From NCBI GenBank assembly GCA_006386115.1, contig VFIW01000002.1, forward strand, positions 1-64,000: DNA of 64,000 nt, in the 5' to 3' direction. A model generated the notes under the pieces. That model made no database searches. It had not been told where the DNA came from and saw only the letters and a program-made list of their open reading frames with translations. Made by a program: the position numbers and the translations under genes. Position 1 is the first letter of the stretch. Each line of letters opens with the position of its first letter. This document shows positions 1 to 9,414 of the stretch, piece by piece. Origin of the DNA: Globisporangium splendens (lineage: Eukaryota > Oomycota > Peronosporomycetes > Pythiales > Pythiaceae).

Positions 1-535
1 TGTGACGGGGTTACACTGTAACATGGTTACGCACTTGTGTTGTGCCACACAACCAAACCGAACCTTGCGGTACGTAGAGTACGCGCAACAAGTTTAAGAC
101 CGAACCATGAGGTTCGTCGTACTTGATCGAACCTTCACGGTGGAGTCGGCACCCAGTCTGAGTGACGGCGCCTCCGATTGAATATAATTGAACATGCATT
201 TCGTCCAATCACATAAGACAATTAGCGTTAGTCTTTCATAGCCACTCATTGCCCCATGGGGAGTAATTACACTTGAGATTGCTATTGTTCATAGTTACAT
301 AAAGATAATCCAGGTTGTTCTGCACAGGGCAACCTCCAACAAATAAACAGTTCCATTTTTACCGTTAACTAAAGTCTTTGGTTATCGACGGTTACTCTAT
401 AGAGACCTATAGGTAACCGATTGTTGCACTGCAGGAAGCAGGCAACCGCTCTCGGAACAGAGTCCTTGAGAGAAGCGTTGCATACGCTTCCTCACACACG
501 TACCGTGCTGCGTAACTCGGAAGTGTCCGGTTACA
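1..535 (+). repeat. 5' LTR of element B
   Basis: It begins TGTGACGGGG and ends GGTTACA, matching the ends of the 3' LTR at 15619-16166 (TGTAACGGGG...GGTTACA). The right-hand 230 bases are nearly identical to the 3' LTR, while the left 300 bases match only in short patches. The LTR seems to start exactly at the window edge; a few bases could be missing. Confidence 0.8.
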
Positions 536-537
536 AT

Positions 538-1188
538 TGTAATGGGCCATAACCAGCCATTACATGAAGGTGGATCTGTCCCCAGATCTAGTGTGCCACA
601 CACCACCTTCAGCGTGCATTGTGGAGACACAAATAACAAAGGGATTACGGTACGACAGTCCCCACATGCACGTGTGACGTCATTCGATGACGTCACGAGT
701 GTTCTCTGTGCTGATCAGTGCAGAATGTTGTTCTCATGTACTAATCAGTACAGAGTGAATGACATCCATGTACTAATCAAGTACTGAGTGATGGTTCCTG
801 CTTGGGAAACTGGACTGGCGACGAGACCGACGTGTCTCTGCCACCTGGAGTGAGTGGCGCGAGTCGATCACTTTGCAGAGATTTTAAACAAGACTTGAAG
901 TTCAAGCTTCTAGAAGATCCCGTAGGTTCAACCTCAGTGTACCCAAGGTTTTATATATCAGATTCATAGGTTTTATTGTGTATATTTAGGTTTTAGTTAT
1001 AAAACGTGTAGGATCCCTTGGGGTTCATTAGTAAGTAGCGACAGGAACCATAACTACTTTTAATTCAGTTATAAATTTTCCTCCAAGCCCTAGAGTCTTC
1101 TTTCTCCCTCCAAGTCGGGAGATCGCTTCCTCTGGCACAAGCGTGTGTGCCGTGTTTGAGGGACTGTTTGGAACAGCGCCCTCTTACA
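538..1188 (+). repeat. 5' LTR of element A
   Basis: The ends are TGTAATGGGC...CTCTTACA (TG...CA). It is about 32 bases longer than the 3' LTR because it keeps two copies of a CATGTACTAATCA unit near 735-780. It contains two TGACGTCA palindromes (675-682, 688-695). An AT-rich TATA-like stretch lies near 950-965. Confidence 0.92.
675..695. promoter_or_regulatory. Paired TGACGTCA (CRE-type) palindromes in LTR
   Basis: Two perfect TGACGTCA palindromes at 675-682 and 688-695. The pair recurs in the 3' LTR of A (7675-7682, 7688-7695), in both LTRs of A', and in the LTR of C (22327-22334, 22340-22347). TGACGTCA is the known binding site of CREB/ATF-type bZIP factors; a role in element transcription is inferred. 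Confidence 0.5.
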
Positions 1189-1190
1189 CC

Positions 1191-1208
1191 TGGTAGCACT
1201 TCGAGCGG
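1191..1208 (+). other. Primer-binding site of element A
   Basis: Two bases after the LTR end comes TGGTAGCACTTCGAGCGG. The leading TGG would pair with a tRNA CCA end. The same sequence follows the 5' LTR of A' and a near-identical one follows that of C'. The donor tRNA is not identified here. Confidence 0.6.
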
Positions 1209-1307
1209 TCCTTTCAACGACCCAGTGAAGTGAAGAGGTTTGACGACGCGGCTTTAAGCACGTCGAGCATTCCTGTCCAAGACCCTGCGAGCATCCTTGT
1301 TTGGAAC

Positions 1308-2358
1308 ATGGATGCTACAGGAACCCCACTCGGTCCAGCAGTACCGGAAACTGTCGAGTTGACTATTGAGGGTTTCCCTCATTTGTCTTCTCATGAGTGG
1401 ATGGCGCTTGAGCGCATGCGAGATGTCATCGGAGAGGCTGCTGTGGTCAGTCTGCTTCGATCGGCGTCTCCGGAGGACCAGAAGAGTGCGGTGGTCAGCT
1501 TCATGCACCACGAGATCATGTCCTCCCGGAAGCAGGTCGCAACCCCTGTTTCCTCAATCAGGACGGTGCCACTGAAGCTTGACGTCTCTCCGTATCGCGG
1601 CGGAGAGAACGAGCCTCTCTCACGATGGTTCGTCGAGTTGGATGCAGCCATCGCTGCAAGACAACTGCGAGACCCTTCGTAGCAAGTGTTGTTCGCGATG
1701 TCCAACCTTGCGGGTCGTGCGAAGAGCTGGGCGTATGGCAAGCGTTTAGTCGATCTAAACTGCTTCCCCAGCTACGACCACTTCAAGACCGAACTCAAGA
1801 AGGCGTTTGAACCTCCACAGAGTGAGTTCCGTGCACGCGCCGAGTTCCTCAAGCTTCGTCAAGGCCGTTTCGACCTTCACTCGTATGCACAACGTGCTCG
1901 CTACTTGGTGTCGAGTATCGTTGACGAGCCGATTGACGTTCCGACGCAAGTCGTGACGTTCATGACGGGTCTGAACGATGGTCCGATTCGGAACCAATTG
2001 TTCCGCGAGTATCCCCAAGACGCTGGACGAAGCCATTGAACGTGCGATGCAAGAAGAGTTCAGCATCAAGCAAGCGAAGTTCCATGGGTTTGCGTCGAGA
2101 CCAATGCGGCAATCAAATGCCGTGCATGATGGTCCCGAGCCCATGGACATCTCGTACATTTCCACGCCTGGAAATGAGCGTCCTCGCAACGATGGGAAGT
2201 GTTTCCGTTGCGGGAAGCCGGGTCATATTGCTCGGAACTGCAAGGTGTCTTTGCCGGGTCGGCAAACGACACAAGGTGCTCGTTCGAACAACCACGATCG
2301 TTCTTACGGTCGTCGGTTCGAGCGGTCACCTGGGCCAAAAAACGGGAATGGACAGTAG
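1308..2358 (+). pseudogene. gag: gag of element A (broken)
   Basis: Gag forms the retrotransposon particle and binds RNA. The start is taken at the ATG at 1308, because the earlier part of the open frame has no ATG. A CCHC zinc knuckle (CFRCGKPGHIARNC) is encoded near 2200-2240. Two lesions break it: an in-frame TAG at 1681-1683 (CAG in A') and a frameshift near 2011-2016, before the conserved KTLDEAIERA stretch. The A' copy shows the intact form at about 349 residues. The 3' end overlaps the pol frame and carries the -1 frameshift signal. Confidence 0.85.
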
Positions 2359-2376
2359 GGGAGGGGCCTCCTACTG
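2337..2376 (+). promoter_or_regulatory. -1 ribosomal frameshift signal between gag and pol, element A
   Basis: The slippery heptamer A AAA AAC (2337-2343) is read as CCA AAA AAC in the gag frame. After nine bases follows a hairpin with arms CAGTAGG (2353-2359) and CCTACTG (2370-2376). The gag stop TAG lies inside the 5' arm. Pol is in the -1 frame relative to gag, as this signal requires. The layout is the same in A', C and C', and in B with a different heptamer. Confidence 0.75.
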
Positions 2377-5300
2377 GCCCGGAAAAGAGGACTGTGGACG
2401 TTGTGGAGACACAGGACTCTGGCCCCTATGTGCATCAAGCACATGCAGTTTCCACTATGAGTGAGAAGAGTGTCAGTCAAACGTCAAGTTTGATCGTTCA
2501 CAAAGTTCATGTAGACGGTATTTCAACGCCTCTACGAGCTTTGGTTGACACCGGTGCGTCGAACAACTTTGTTCGAAATGAAGTGATCATCAGGCATGGT
2601 ATCTTCGTGCCCGATGCGAATGAAGAGAAGGCGATGATTGTCCGGTTGGCAAATGGGTCAACTGTGAAGATGCCGAAGCGCGTGGTGCGCTTGGCAATCA
2701 AGTGTGAAGATTTCCGAGGTGAAGACGAGTTCATCTTACTCGACCTCGATGACAAGTTTGACATCATCCTGGGAATGCCGTGGTTGAAGCGTTATCAACC
2801 TAGCATTGACTGGATGAATATGAAGATCTCCGTTGGCAAGTCACGAGATGTTGACTTGTGCTGCACAACAACGGATGAAGTGGTGTGGGTGTACACATCT
2901 GTGGAAGAGATCCCAGATGGCCCTTGTGACATTGCGGTGTGCGATGGCCCCCCATGTTCACAAGTGGTACCCATTTTGAAGACGACGAACGGAGGTGGAG
3001 CAGTCAGGCGCCAGAAAAAGACTGTCTCCTTTGCCATCGACGACGAGAAGGTTCACGATGGCGTTGACAAGAGTGAATGGAAGAGGAACAAACACCCTTC
3101 CCAAGACAAGAAGAAGAAGACCAGCAAGAGAAGTTTTGCGCCAAGAGTTTTGAGTACCCCTGATCAAGGTACAAGTGGTGATGACGAAGGGAGTGTCCAA
3201 GCACAAGACATTCCAAGCGAGTTTGTGAATGTCGCTGTCTACAATGAAGAAGGTGACGTGGATGTAATCCGTCACGTGAAGATTGAAAATCCTCCAAGTT
3301 CAGTCGAAGAATTGATTTCCTTGCCACCGATGAGCAAGAAGACACTGGAGCGCAGCCTAGCGAGAGGCAATATTGCGCAGGTGTGTGTGATCGTCGAAAT
3401 GGTCGACGAAGGCTTCGTCAACACAGCATCGAGTGCGGATGCAGATGTGTTGGACGAAAAGACACGGAAGGAAAGGTTCGAGGAGCAGTCGTGGGACTCC
3501 CTCAAGAAGAACCCCGTGTATGCGCTTGCCAGGGAATATGAAGACATTTTCCCTGACAAGGTGCCGGACGAATTGCCATTCGATAGAGGCATTCGTCACG
3601 AGATTGATGTACTTCCTGGCACGAAGTACTGCATCACAAGACAGTGGCCGTTGCCAAAGGAACAAGTCGAGGCGACCGACGAGTTCTTTGCACAACGTGC
3701 TAAGGCTGGTCATGTGCGGGAAAGCAAGTCTCCGCATTGCAGCCCCACTTTCTGTGTGAAGAAGGCAACTGGAGGTTGGCGCATTGTTCATGCTTTCAAC
3801 AAGCTGAACGACGCGACAATTCCAGCCCAGACTCCGGTGATCCTTGATGGAATGGTTGGCAGCACCGTCTTTAGTGCTATCGATCTGAAAGATGGGTTCT
3901 ATCAGATCCGAATGCGCGAAGACGATGTTCCACTAACCACAGTGAGTACCCCGAGTGGTATGCTGTGGGAATGGTTAGTGATGCCACAGGGACTGAAGAA
4001 TGCTCCTGCGACCTTCAATCGAATGGTCACGAACGTTCTTCGTCCTCTGCGAACATTTGCACCAAGTTACTTTGACGATATTTTCGTTCATAGTAAGGCC
4101 ACGAATGGGAAGTCTGATGTCGATGTTCATCTCGATCATCTTCGTCAAGTTTTCCAGGTCATGCGTGAGAATAAACTCTACGCAAACTTGAAGAAGTGCA
4201 TGTTCTTCGCCCCCGAGATCCCTGTTCTCGGTTGTTTTGTGGGCAAGAGCGGTGTTCGAGTCGATCCGGAGAAGGTCAAAGCTATTGACGATTGGCCAGT
4301 GCCAAAGAACGTCAAACAGCTACGACAATGGTTGGGTTTAGCCAACTACTTGCACAAGTACACGCGCAATTATGCAGCGTTGGTGCAACCCCTCACACAG
4401 CTCTTGAAGAAAGACGTTGAGTGGAAGTGGTCGAAAGACCATCAGACGGCGTTCGAAGAAGTCAAGAGGAGTCTTCGAGAAGCTCCTGTCTTGGCTCTGC
4501 CAAACCACGACAAGCCGTTCCACGTCGTCTGTGATGCGAGCGACTATGCCATCGGTTGCGCCTTAATGCAACACGATGATGAGGGTCACGAGCGAGCTGT
4601 GTCGTATCAGTCACGACAACTCCGACCCGCAGAACGGAACTACCCAGTTCATGACAAGGAACTTCTGGCGATGAAGTATTCTTTGGTCAAGTTCCGTGTG
4701 TATCTGCTTGGCGAGGAGCGCTTTGCTATCTACACTGATCACGCATCTCTGCGTACGGCAGTGAAGACTCCTCATTTGCCGCAAAGAATGGCGAGATGGT
4801 TCTCCTTCTTTGCAGAGTACAACTTTGTTGTACACTACAAGCCAGGCAAGACGAACATCTTAGCCGATGCGCTGTCAAGACGTCCGGATTACGATCCGAA
4901 GGCCAAGAGTGAAGACACGGACGGAGCGTGTCGACTCTGTGAAGATATCCAAGCGATCGCGGTGCGAGCTGTGACTACAGTGCGAGAAGAGATCGTCGAA
5001 GGGTACAAGTCTGACGAAACATGTCAGGACTTGTTGAAGTACTTCAAGGACCCTTCCGACAAAGCACTGCAAGGTCTTCCGTCGCGCACAAGATCGCGAG
5101 TTCACCGCTTCCGAGTACACAATGGGTTGTTGTACTATGCGGTCGAACAAGGGGATACAGCAAGGGTTGTTGTTCCCAACGACGAAGGTCTGCGCCATCG
5201 ACTCTTGTATGAGTACCATGACAGTCCTTCGGGTGGCCACCTCGGACGTGAGAAAACGTTTCTCAGTCTTTCCCGGGATTACTACTGGCCACACATGTAC

Positions 5301-7118
5301 AAGTGGGTACGCAAGTATGTGAGGACTTGCGAGGTCTGCCAACGAGTGAAACCCTCTGGTTCCACGCAGGCACCACTTCGTTCATTGGCTGTCCCATCGG
5401 ACAGTTGGAAGTCTGTGAGTATGGATTTCATATTCGGACTTCCAAGAGACACACATGGACGCAATGGCATCCTTGTGTTTGTGGACCGATTCAGCAAGAT
5501 GGTTCATCTTGCGCCTGTTTCGGACAAGATCTCTGCTGAGAAGACTGCCAAGGTCTTTGTAGACGTCGTATTCCGTCTACACGGATTACCAGTCGAGATC
5601 GTGTCTGACCGTGACACCCGTTTCACGTCCAAGTTCTGGCGTGCACTGCTCGGACTTCTGGACACCAAGTTGTCCATGTCAACAGCGGCACACCCTGAAA
5701 CGGACGGTCAAACAGAGCGAGTGAATCGTGTCCTCGAAGACGTGTTGCGCAGCTACGCAACGTCTTTCAAAGAGTGGAGTGAGTTTCTCCCTCTTGCCGA
5801 GTTTGCGTTGAACAACTCCACGCATGTCTCGACAGGTCACTCTCCATTTTATGTGAACTATGGCATTCATCCTCGAGTGCCTGCTTCCATAATGGGTGAG
5901 GTCTCTACCTTAAGTGGGGGAGGGACTCCGGCTCATGGTAACAAGCCGAAGTCGTCTTACGACCTGAATGCTGCTACCGAGTCGAAAGCAAATTTTGACT
6001 CGATGAAACCCCTCGACGACCTAACAAGTCGTGAAGAGCAGCAAGTCGATGACTTTGTTGTGAGGAGACAAGCCGTTGTGAGGTTTGTTCGAGACGCAAT
6101 CGCGAAGGCTCAGGATCTGCAAAAGGAACAAGCAGACAAGAGCGGAAGGAAGAACAAGCAAGTGTATAAGATCAATGATCTTGTATTACTTAGCACGGCG
6201 AACCTGCCTGAACATGCAGTGTCCAACTTGGGAAGCTCCAAGCTTCTGCCAAGGTTCATTGGACCGTTCAAGGTAGTGAAATGCAATGGCGATGCCTACA
6301 CGCTAGACATACCTACACGCATGCGTCTACACCCGACATTTTATGTGGGTAGACTAAGCCTTACCTTCCAAGTGGATCTGCGGATCCTACGAGATCTTCC
6401 GCAAACGATCGAGCTGATCGTGAAGCTTCTCCACTTGATTGCGAAGAGCAAACAGCTCATCGCTCTGGAGATTCTTCTCGGCGTACAGGAGTTGCAGGAC
6501 GTCGAAGGATTGGTCCTTCACTGCCTCCAACGCTTGAAGACGAGAATGGTACTCGCCACGAAGTACCTCGAGAGCCGAACCTGCCTCTTCCACAGAGCGC
6601 AACAGGCGATCGTGAGCCAACTCACGAGACTTCTCGTTCTTCTGGAGTCGAACAAGTTCGTCCTGAACCTGTTGGAACCGTTCCTCGAAACGGGACTCCA
6701 AAGCCGAACACTGGGCAGAACCTTCTGTCAGATCGTCGATCTTCGATCTTCGACTCGTGATCGGCGACAAGGTTCTCGAGACTCTCGCAGCGTTCCTCAA
6801 GCGCCGAACAACGCTGCTGCAAAGCCTCGATTTGCCCACGGTGAGCACTCTTCCACTTCCAGAGTCGCTCAATCGTTTTCTCGTTCAGCCCCACCCCCGT
6901 TATTAGACTCTCAGGGAGAGCATCGCTGGGTGGTTGAGTCGATTGTTGATCATGAAGATCGACCGACTCATCGTCGAGGAAAGAAGTAGTTGAACCATCA
7001 ACGCTTCTACAGAGTTCGGTGGCGTGGATATCCACCGAGCTCGGACACGTGGGAGCCTCGTCAGACATTGGAGTCTGATGTTCCCGACGTGGTCCGCAGC
7101 TATGAGAACTGCTTGTAG
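2337..7118 (+). pseudogene. pol: pol of element A: protease, RT, RNase H, integrase, chromodomain (broken near 3' end)
   Basis: One long frame runs to 6989 (the open frame begins upstream at 2199 inside gag). Visible in order: aspartic protease motif DTGA near 2550; reverse transcriptase with YFDD near 4070; RNase H (CDASDYAIGC) near 4530; integrase HHCC finger (HDSPSGGHLGREKT ... CEVCQRVK) near 5220-5350 and its acidic catalytic core (MDFIFG, SDRDTRF, ETDGQTERVN) near 5420-5740; then a basic linker and a chromodomain ending at 7118. Lesions: a 15-base deletion after QTPV in RT (near 3837), a 1-base loss near 6355, a 7-base tandem duplication near 6740 that brings the frame back, and TAG at 6987-6989 inside the chromodomain. 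Confidence 0.9.
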
Positions 7119-7461
7119 CGTCGCCAGGGGCGACACTACGACGACCAGAGCTACGGTTCGCTCTGTCGTCAGCGGGAGTTCTTCTTTCGGCACGAGCATT
7201 GCCACGACGAAGAAGACGCTCCATCTTGTTCTCATTCTCAAGACGAACAAATGTTCGCCATGAGTCTCTCTGGGCTGCGATGTGTTGGTTCGGATCATCG
7301 CGATCGTTGATCCGACGCCAACTGAAGAACCGCTCCTTGTAGAACTCGAGCTCCCCCTTCTTCTTCAGAATGGGAGAGATGTCGAAGAGTTCTGGAGCTG
7401 CCTGCTGTCGCTTGGACGACGGACGTTCTTCTCGGTTCACTTGGTCACTTGGTCGCTTCAT
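6387..7461 (-). pseudogene. Antisense coiled-coil gene of element A (broken by 7-bp duplication)
   Basis: On the minus strand an ATG at 7461 opens MKRPSDQVNREERPSSKRQQ, homologous to the intact antisense gene of A' (29084-30151). The frame runs to about 6745, where a 7-base tandem duplication (GATCTTC) shifts it; the coiled-coil half continues in another frame to a stop at 6387. It begins 77 bases inside the 3' LTR and overlaps the pol linker and chromodomain on the other strand. Function unknown. Confidence 0.7.
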
Positions 7462-7464
7462 TGC

Positions 7465-7480
7465 CAATTGCAAAGTGAAC
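7465..7480 (-). promoter_or_regulatory. Initiator-like motif before antisense gene, element A
   Basis: GTTCACTTTGCAATTG on the minus strand, ending four bases before the antisense ATG. By eye it matches 13 of 16 positions of the oomycete core initiator GCTCATTYYNCAWTTT. The same motif is found in A', and a variant in C. Confidence 0.4.
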
Positions 7481-7524
7481 TGCTCCGAAAGGTCTGCAAA
7501 AGTACGCAAGGTACTTGTGACTTT

Positions 7525-7537
7525 AAGGAGGGGATGA
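7525..7537 (+). other. Polypurine tract of element A
   Basis: AAGGAGGGGATGA directly before the 3' LTR, the plus-strand primer site expected for LTR elements. A' has the same tract and C has AAGGGAGGGATGA. Confidence 0.75.
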
Positions 7538-8156
7538 TGTAATGGGCTATAACCAGCCATTACATGAAGGTGGATCTGCTCCCAGATCTAGTGTGTCACA
7601 CACCACCTTCAGCGTGCATTGTGGAGACACAAATAACAAAGGGATTACGGTAATACAGTCCCCACATGCACGTGTGACGTCACTCGATGACGTCACGAGT
7701 GTTCTCTGTGCTGATCAGTGCAGAATGTTGTTCTCATGTACTAATCAAGTACTGAGTGATGGTTCCTGCTTGGGAAACTGGACTGGTGATGAGACCGACG
7801 TGTCTCTGCCACCTGGAGTGAGTGGCGCGAGCCAATCACTTTGCAGGGATTTTATACAAGACTTGAAGTTCAAGCTTCTAGAAGATCCCGTAGGTTCAAC
7901 CTCAGTGTACCCAAGGTTTTATATATCATATTCATAGGTTTTATTGTGTATATTTAGGTTTTAGTTATATAACCTCTAGGATCCCTTGGGGTTCATTTGT
8001 AAGTAGCGACAGGAACCATAACCATTTTTAATTCAGTTGCAAATTTTCCTCCAAGCCCTCGAGTCTTCTTCCTCCCTCCAAGTCGGGAGATCGCTTCCTC
8101 TGGCACAAGCGTGTGTGCCGTGTTTGAGGGACTGTTGTGAACAGCGCCCTCTTACA
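7538..8156 (+). repeat. 3' LTR of element A
   Basis: TGTAATGGGC...CTCTTACA, near-identical to 538-1188 apart from a loss of about 32 bases between two CATGTACTAATCA direct repeats and scattered substitutions. Both TGACGTCA palindromes are retained. Confidence 0.92.
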
Positions 8157-8161
8157 ACAAC

Positions 8162-8179
8162 TGGTAGTACTAGTAGTCA
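8162..8179 (+). other. Primer-binding site region of element B
   Basis: TGGTAGTACTAGTAGTCA follows the right-hand target-duplication copy of A. Joined to the B 5' LTR end at 535 it sits where a primer-binding site is expected. It starts TGGTAG like the site in A but then differs. Confidence 0.5.
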
Positions 8180-8231
8180 ATCTACGACCCGGCAGAGGTA
8201 ACTGCCTGAATCGCTTCCTCAAGGATTCGTA

Positions 8232-9392
8232 ATGGCGTCAATTGACCCTGCGCAGTTCCCGCACCTCTCGGCTGAACACCGGAGTGTGCTGATCCGAATG
8301 GCACGAGCTCTAGGCGACCAAGTCGCTCTAGACGTGCTCTCGGCGTCGCCGGAACAGCAAATCTTTCGACTCGAGCAGTTCGAGAACTTCTCGAACGCTC
8401 AGCGCCTCGAAGGAGAGCGAAGTGCGCAAGCACAAATGCAAGCCACCGCAAGCTTGACCGCAGAGATGCTGCGCTCAGCTGCTGAGTCGCGCGAAGCGCT
8501 CGAGCGAGTGGTATCTGTGGTTGCTGGTGCAGCCACGTCTTTGTCGAGTGCGGCTTCTGCGCCTCAGACACCCACGTCCCAAACTCCCCGCCCAAGAGCT
8601 GTCAAGATTGACGCTCCGAAATTCGATGGTGCGGATGGCGACAAGCTCATCCACTGGCTACTTGCCGTGGAGCGTTGCGCCAAGGCTCAGCTCATCGACA
8701 GCAACGAGCAGATGGTGTCTTACGCCATCTCGAACCTGCGCGGTCGAGCGTCGGAATGGGCATTCTCGACGTTGCTCACCGATGAGTGTGCATTCGACAC
8801 GTGGGATATTTTCCGTGCGAGAATCACCGCCATGTATCAGCCTCCGAACAACGAAGTGCTGTTGCAAGGTCGTTTCTTCTCCTTGAAACAAGGGAAGCTC
8901 TCGCTGGAACGATACATCCAGGAGATGAGAAGCCTGTGCGCGGCGATCACGACTAGCCCTTTGTCTGAGTCTGTGAAAGTGCCTGCGTTTCTCAACGGCC
9001 TCAACAGTGGACCAGCGCATCAGGAGTTGTACCGACGCTTGCCGGTCACGATGGAAGATGCGATCCGCATTGCGCTCGTTGAGCAGCAATCGTTCAGAGT
9101 CAGCCGACCTGATTGGAACGCTGGCCGCCACAACGGTGCGCATCACAGCCACCGAGCAGTCACGAATGAGCGGCGCTTCCATGGTCCGACACCAATGGAT
9201 CTCAGCAGCGCCGAAGTGACCTGCTTTAATTGTGGCAAGCGAGGACACTATCAGTCGAAGTGTCCCGCTCCAAGGCAGTCTGCTCCTCGCACTGGAAATC
9301 AGGCGAGGGACTACCAAACGCCGCGCGGCAACCACGCTCACCGAGGTGGCAGAACCGCTGTGGCAAGAAAGGGAAACGGAATGTCTCAGTAG
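8232..9392 (+). CDS. gag: gag of element B, intact
   Basis: This 386-residue Gag starts MASIDPAQFPHLSAEHRSVL. It has a capsid-like retrotransposon gag region in the middle (conserved WL...R.KAQL, LRGRASEWA, GLNSGPAHQELYRRLP) and one CCHC zinc knuckle (CFNCGKRGHYQSKC, near 9222-9263), which binds element RNA. The ATG at 8232 follows about 70 bases of leader after the primer site. The stop at 9390-9392 lies inside the frameshift hairpin. No lesion is seen, in contrast to pol of the same element and gag of A and C. Confidence 0.9.
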   Translation: MASIDPAQFPHLSAEHRSVLIRMARALGDQVALDVLSASPEQQIFRLEQFENFSNAQRLEGERSAQAQMQATASLTAEMLRSAAESREALERVVSVVAGAATSLSSAASAPQTPTSQTPRPRAVKIDAPKFDGADGDKLIHWLLAVERCAKAQLIDSNEQMVSYAISNLRGRASEWAFSTLLTDECAFDTWDIFRARITAMYQPPNNEVLLQGRFFSLKQGKLSLERYIQEMRSLCAAITTSPLSESVKVPAFLNGLNSGPAHQELYRRLPVTMEDAIRIALVEQQSFRVSRPDWNAGRHNGAHHSHRAVTNERRFHGPTPMDLSSAEVTCFNCGKRGHYQSKCPAPRQSAPRTGNQARDYQTPRGNHAHRGGRTAVARKGNGMSQ

Positions 9393-9414
9393 AAGCGGGA
9401 CGCTCTACTGAGAC
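9371..9414 (+). promoter_or_regulatory. -1 ribosomal frameshift signal between gag and pol, element B
   Basis: The slippery heptamer G GGA AAC (9371-9377) is read AAG GGA AAC in gag. After a five-base spacer comes a hairpin with perfect 10-bp arms GTCTCAGTAG (9383-9392) and CTACTGAGAC (9405-9414), extended by an inner AGCG/CGCT stem. The gag stop is the end of the 5' arm. Pol is in the -1 frame. Heptamer, spacer and hairpin match the known requirements for programmed -1 frameshifting. Confidence 0.8.

Larger units (their letters stand above)
538..8156 (+). mobile_element. Element A: chromodomain Ty3/Gypsy LTR retrotransposon
   Basis: This is a complete but degenerate element: 5' LTR 538-1188, primer-binding site, gag, pol (protease, reverse transcriptase, RNase H, integrase, chromodomain), an antisense coiled-coil gene, polypurine tract 7525-7537, 3' LTR 7538-8156. 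It is a close relative of A' at 28357-36014 and a more distant relative of C. It has an in-frame stop and a frameshift in gag, a 15-base in-frame deletion in reverse transcriptase, and indels near the 3' end of pol. It lies inside element B. Confidence 0.92.
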
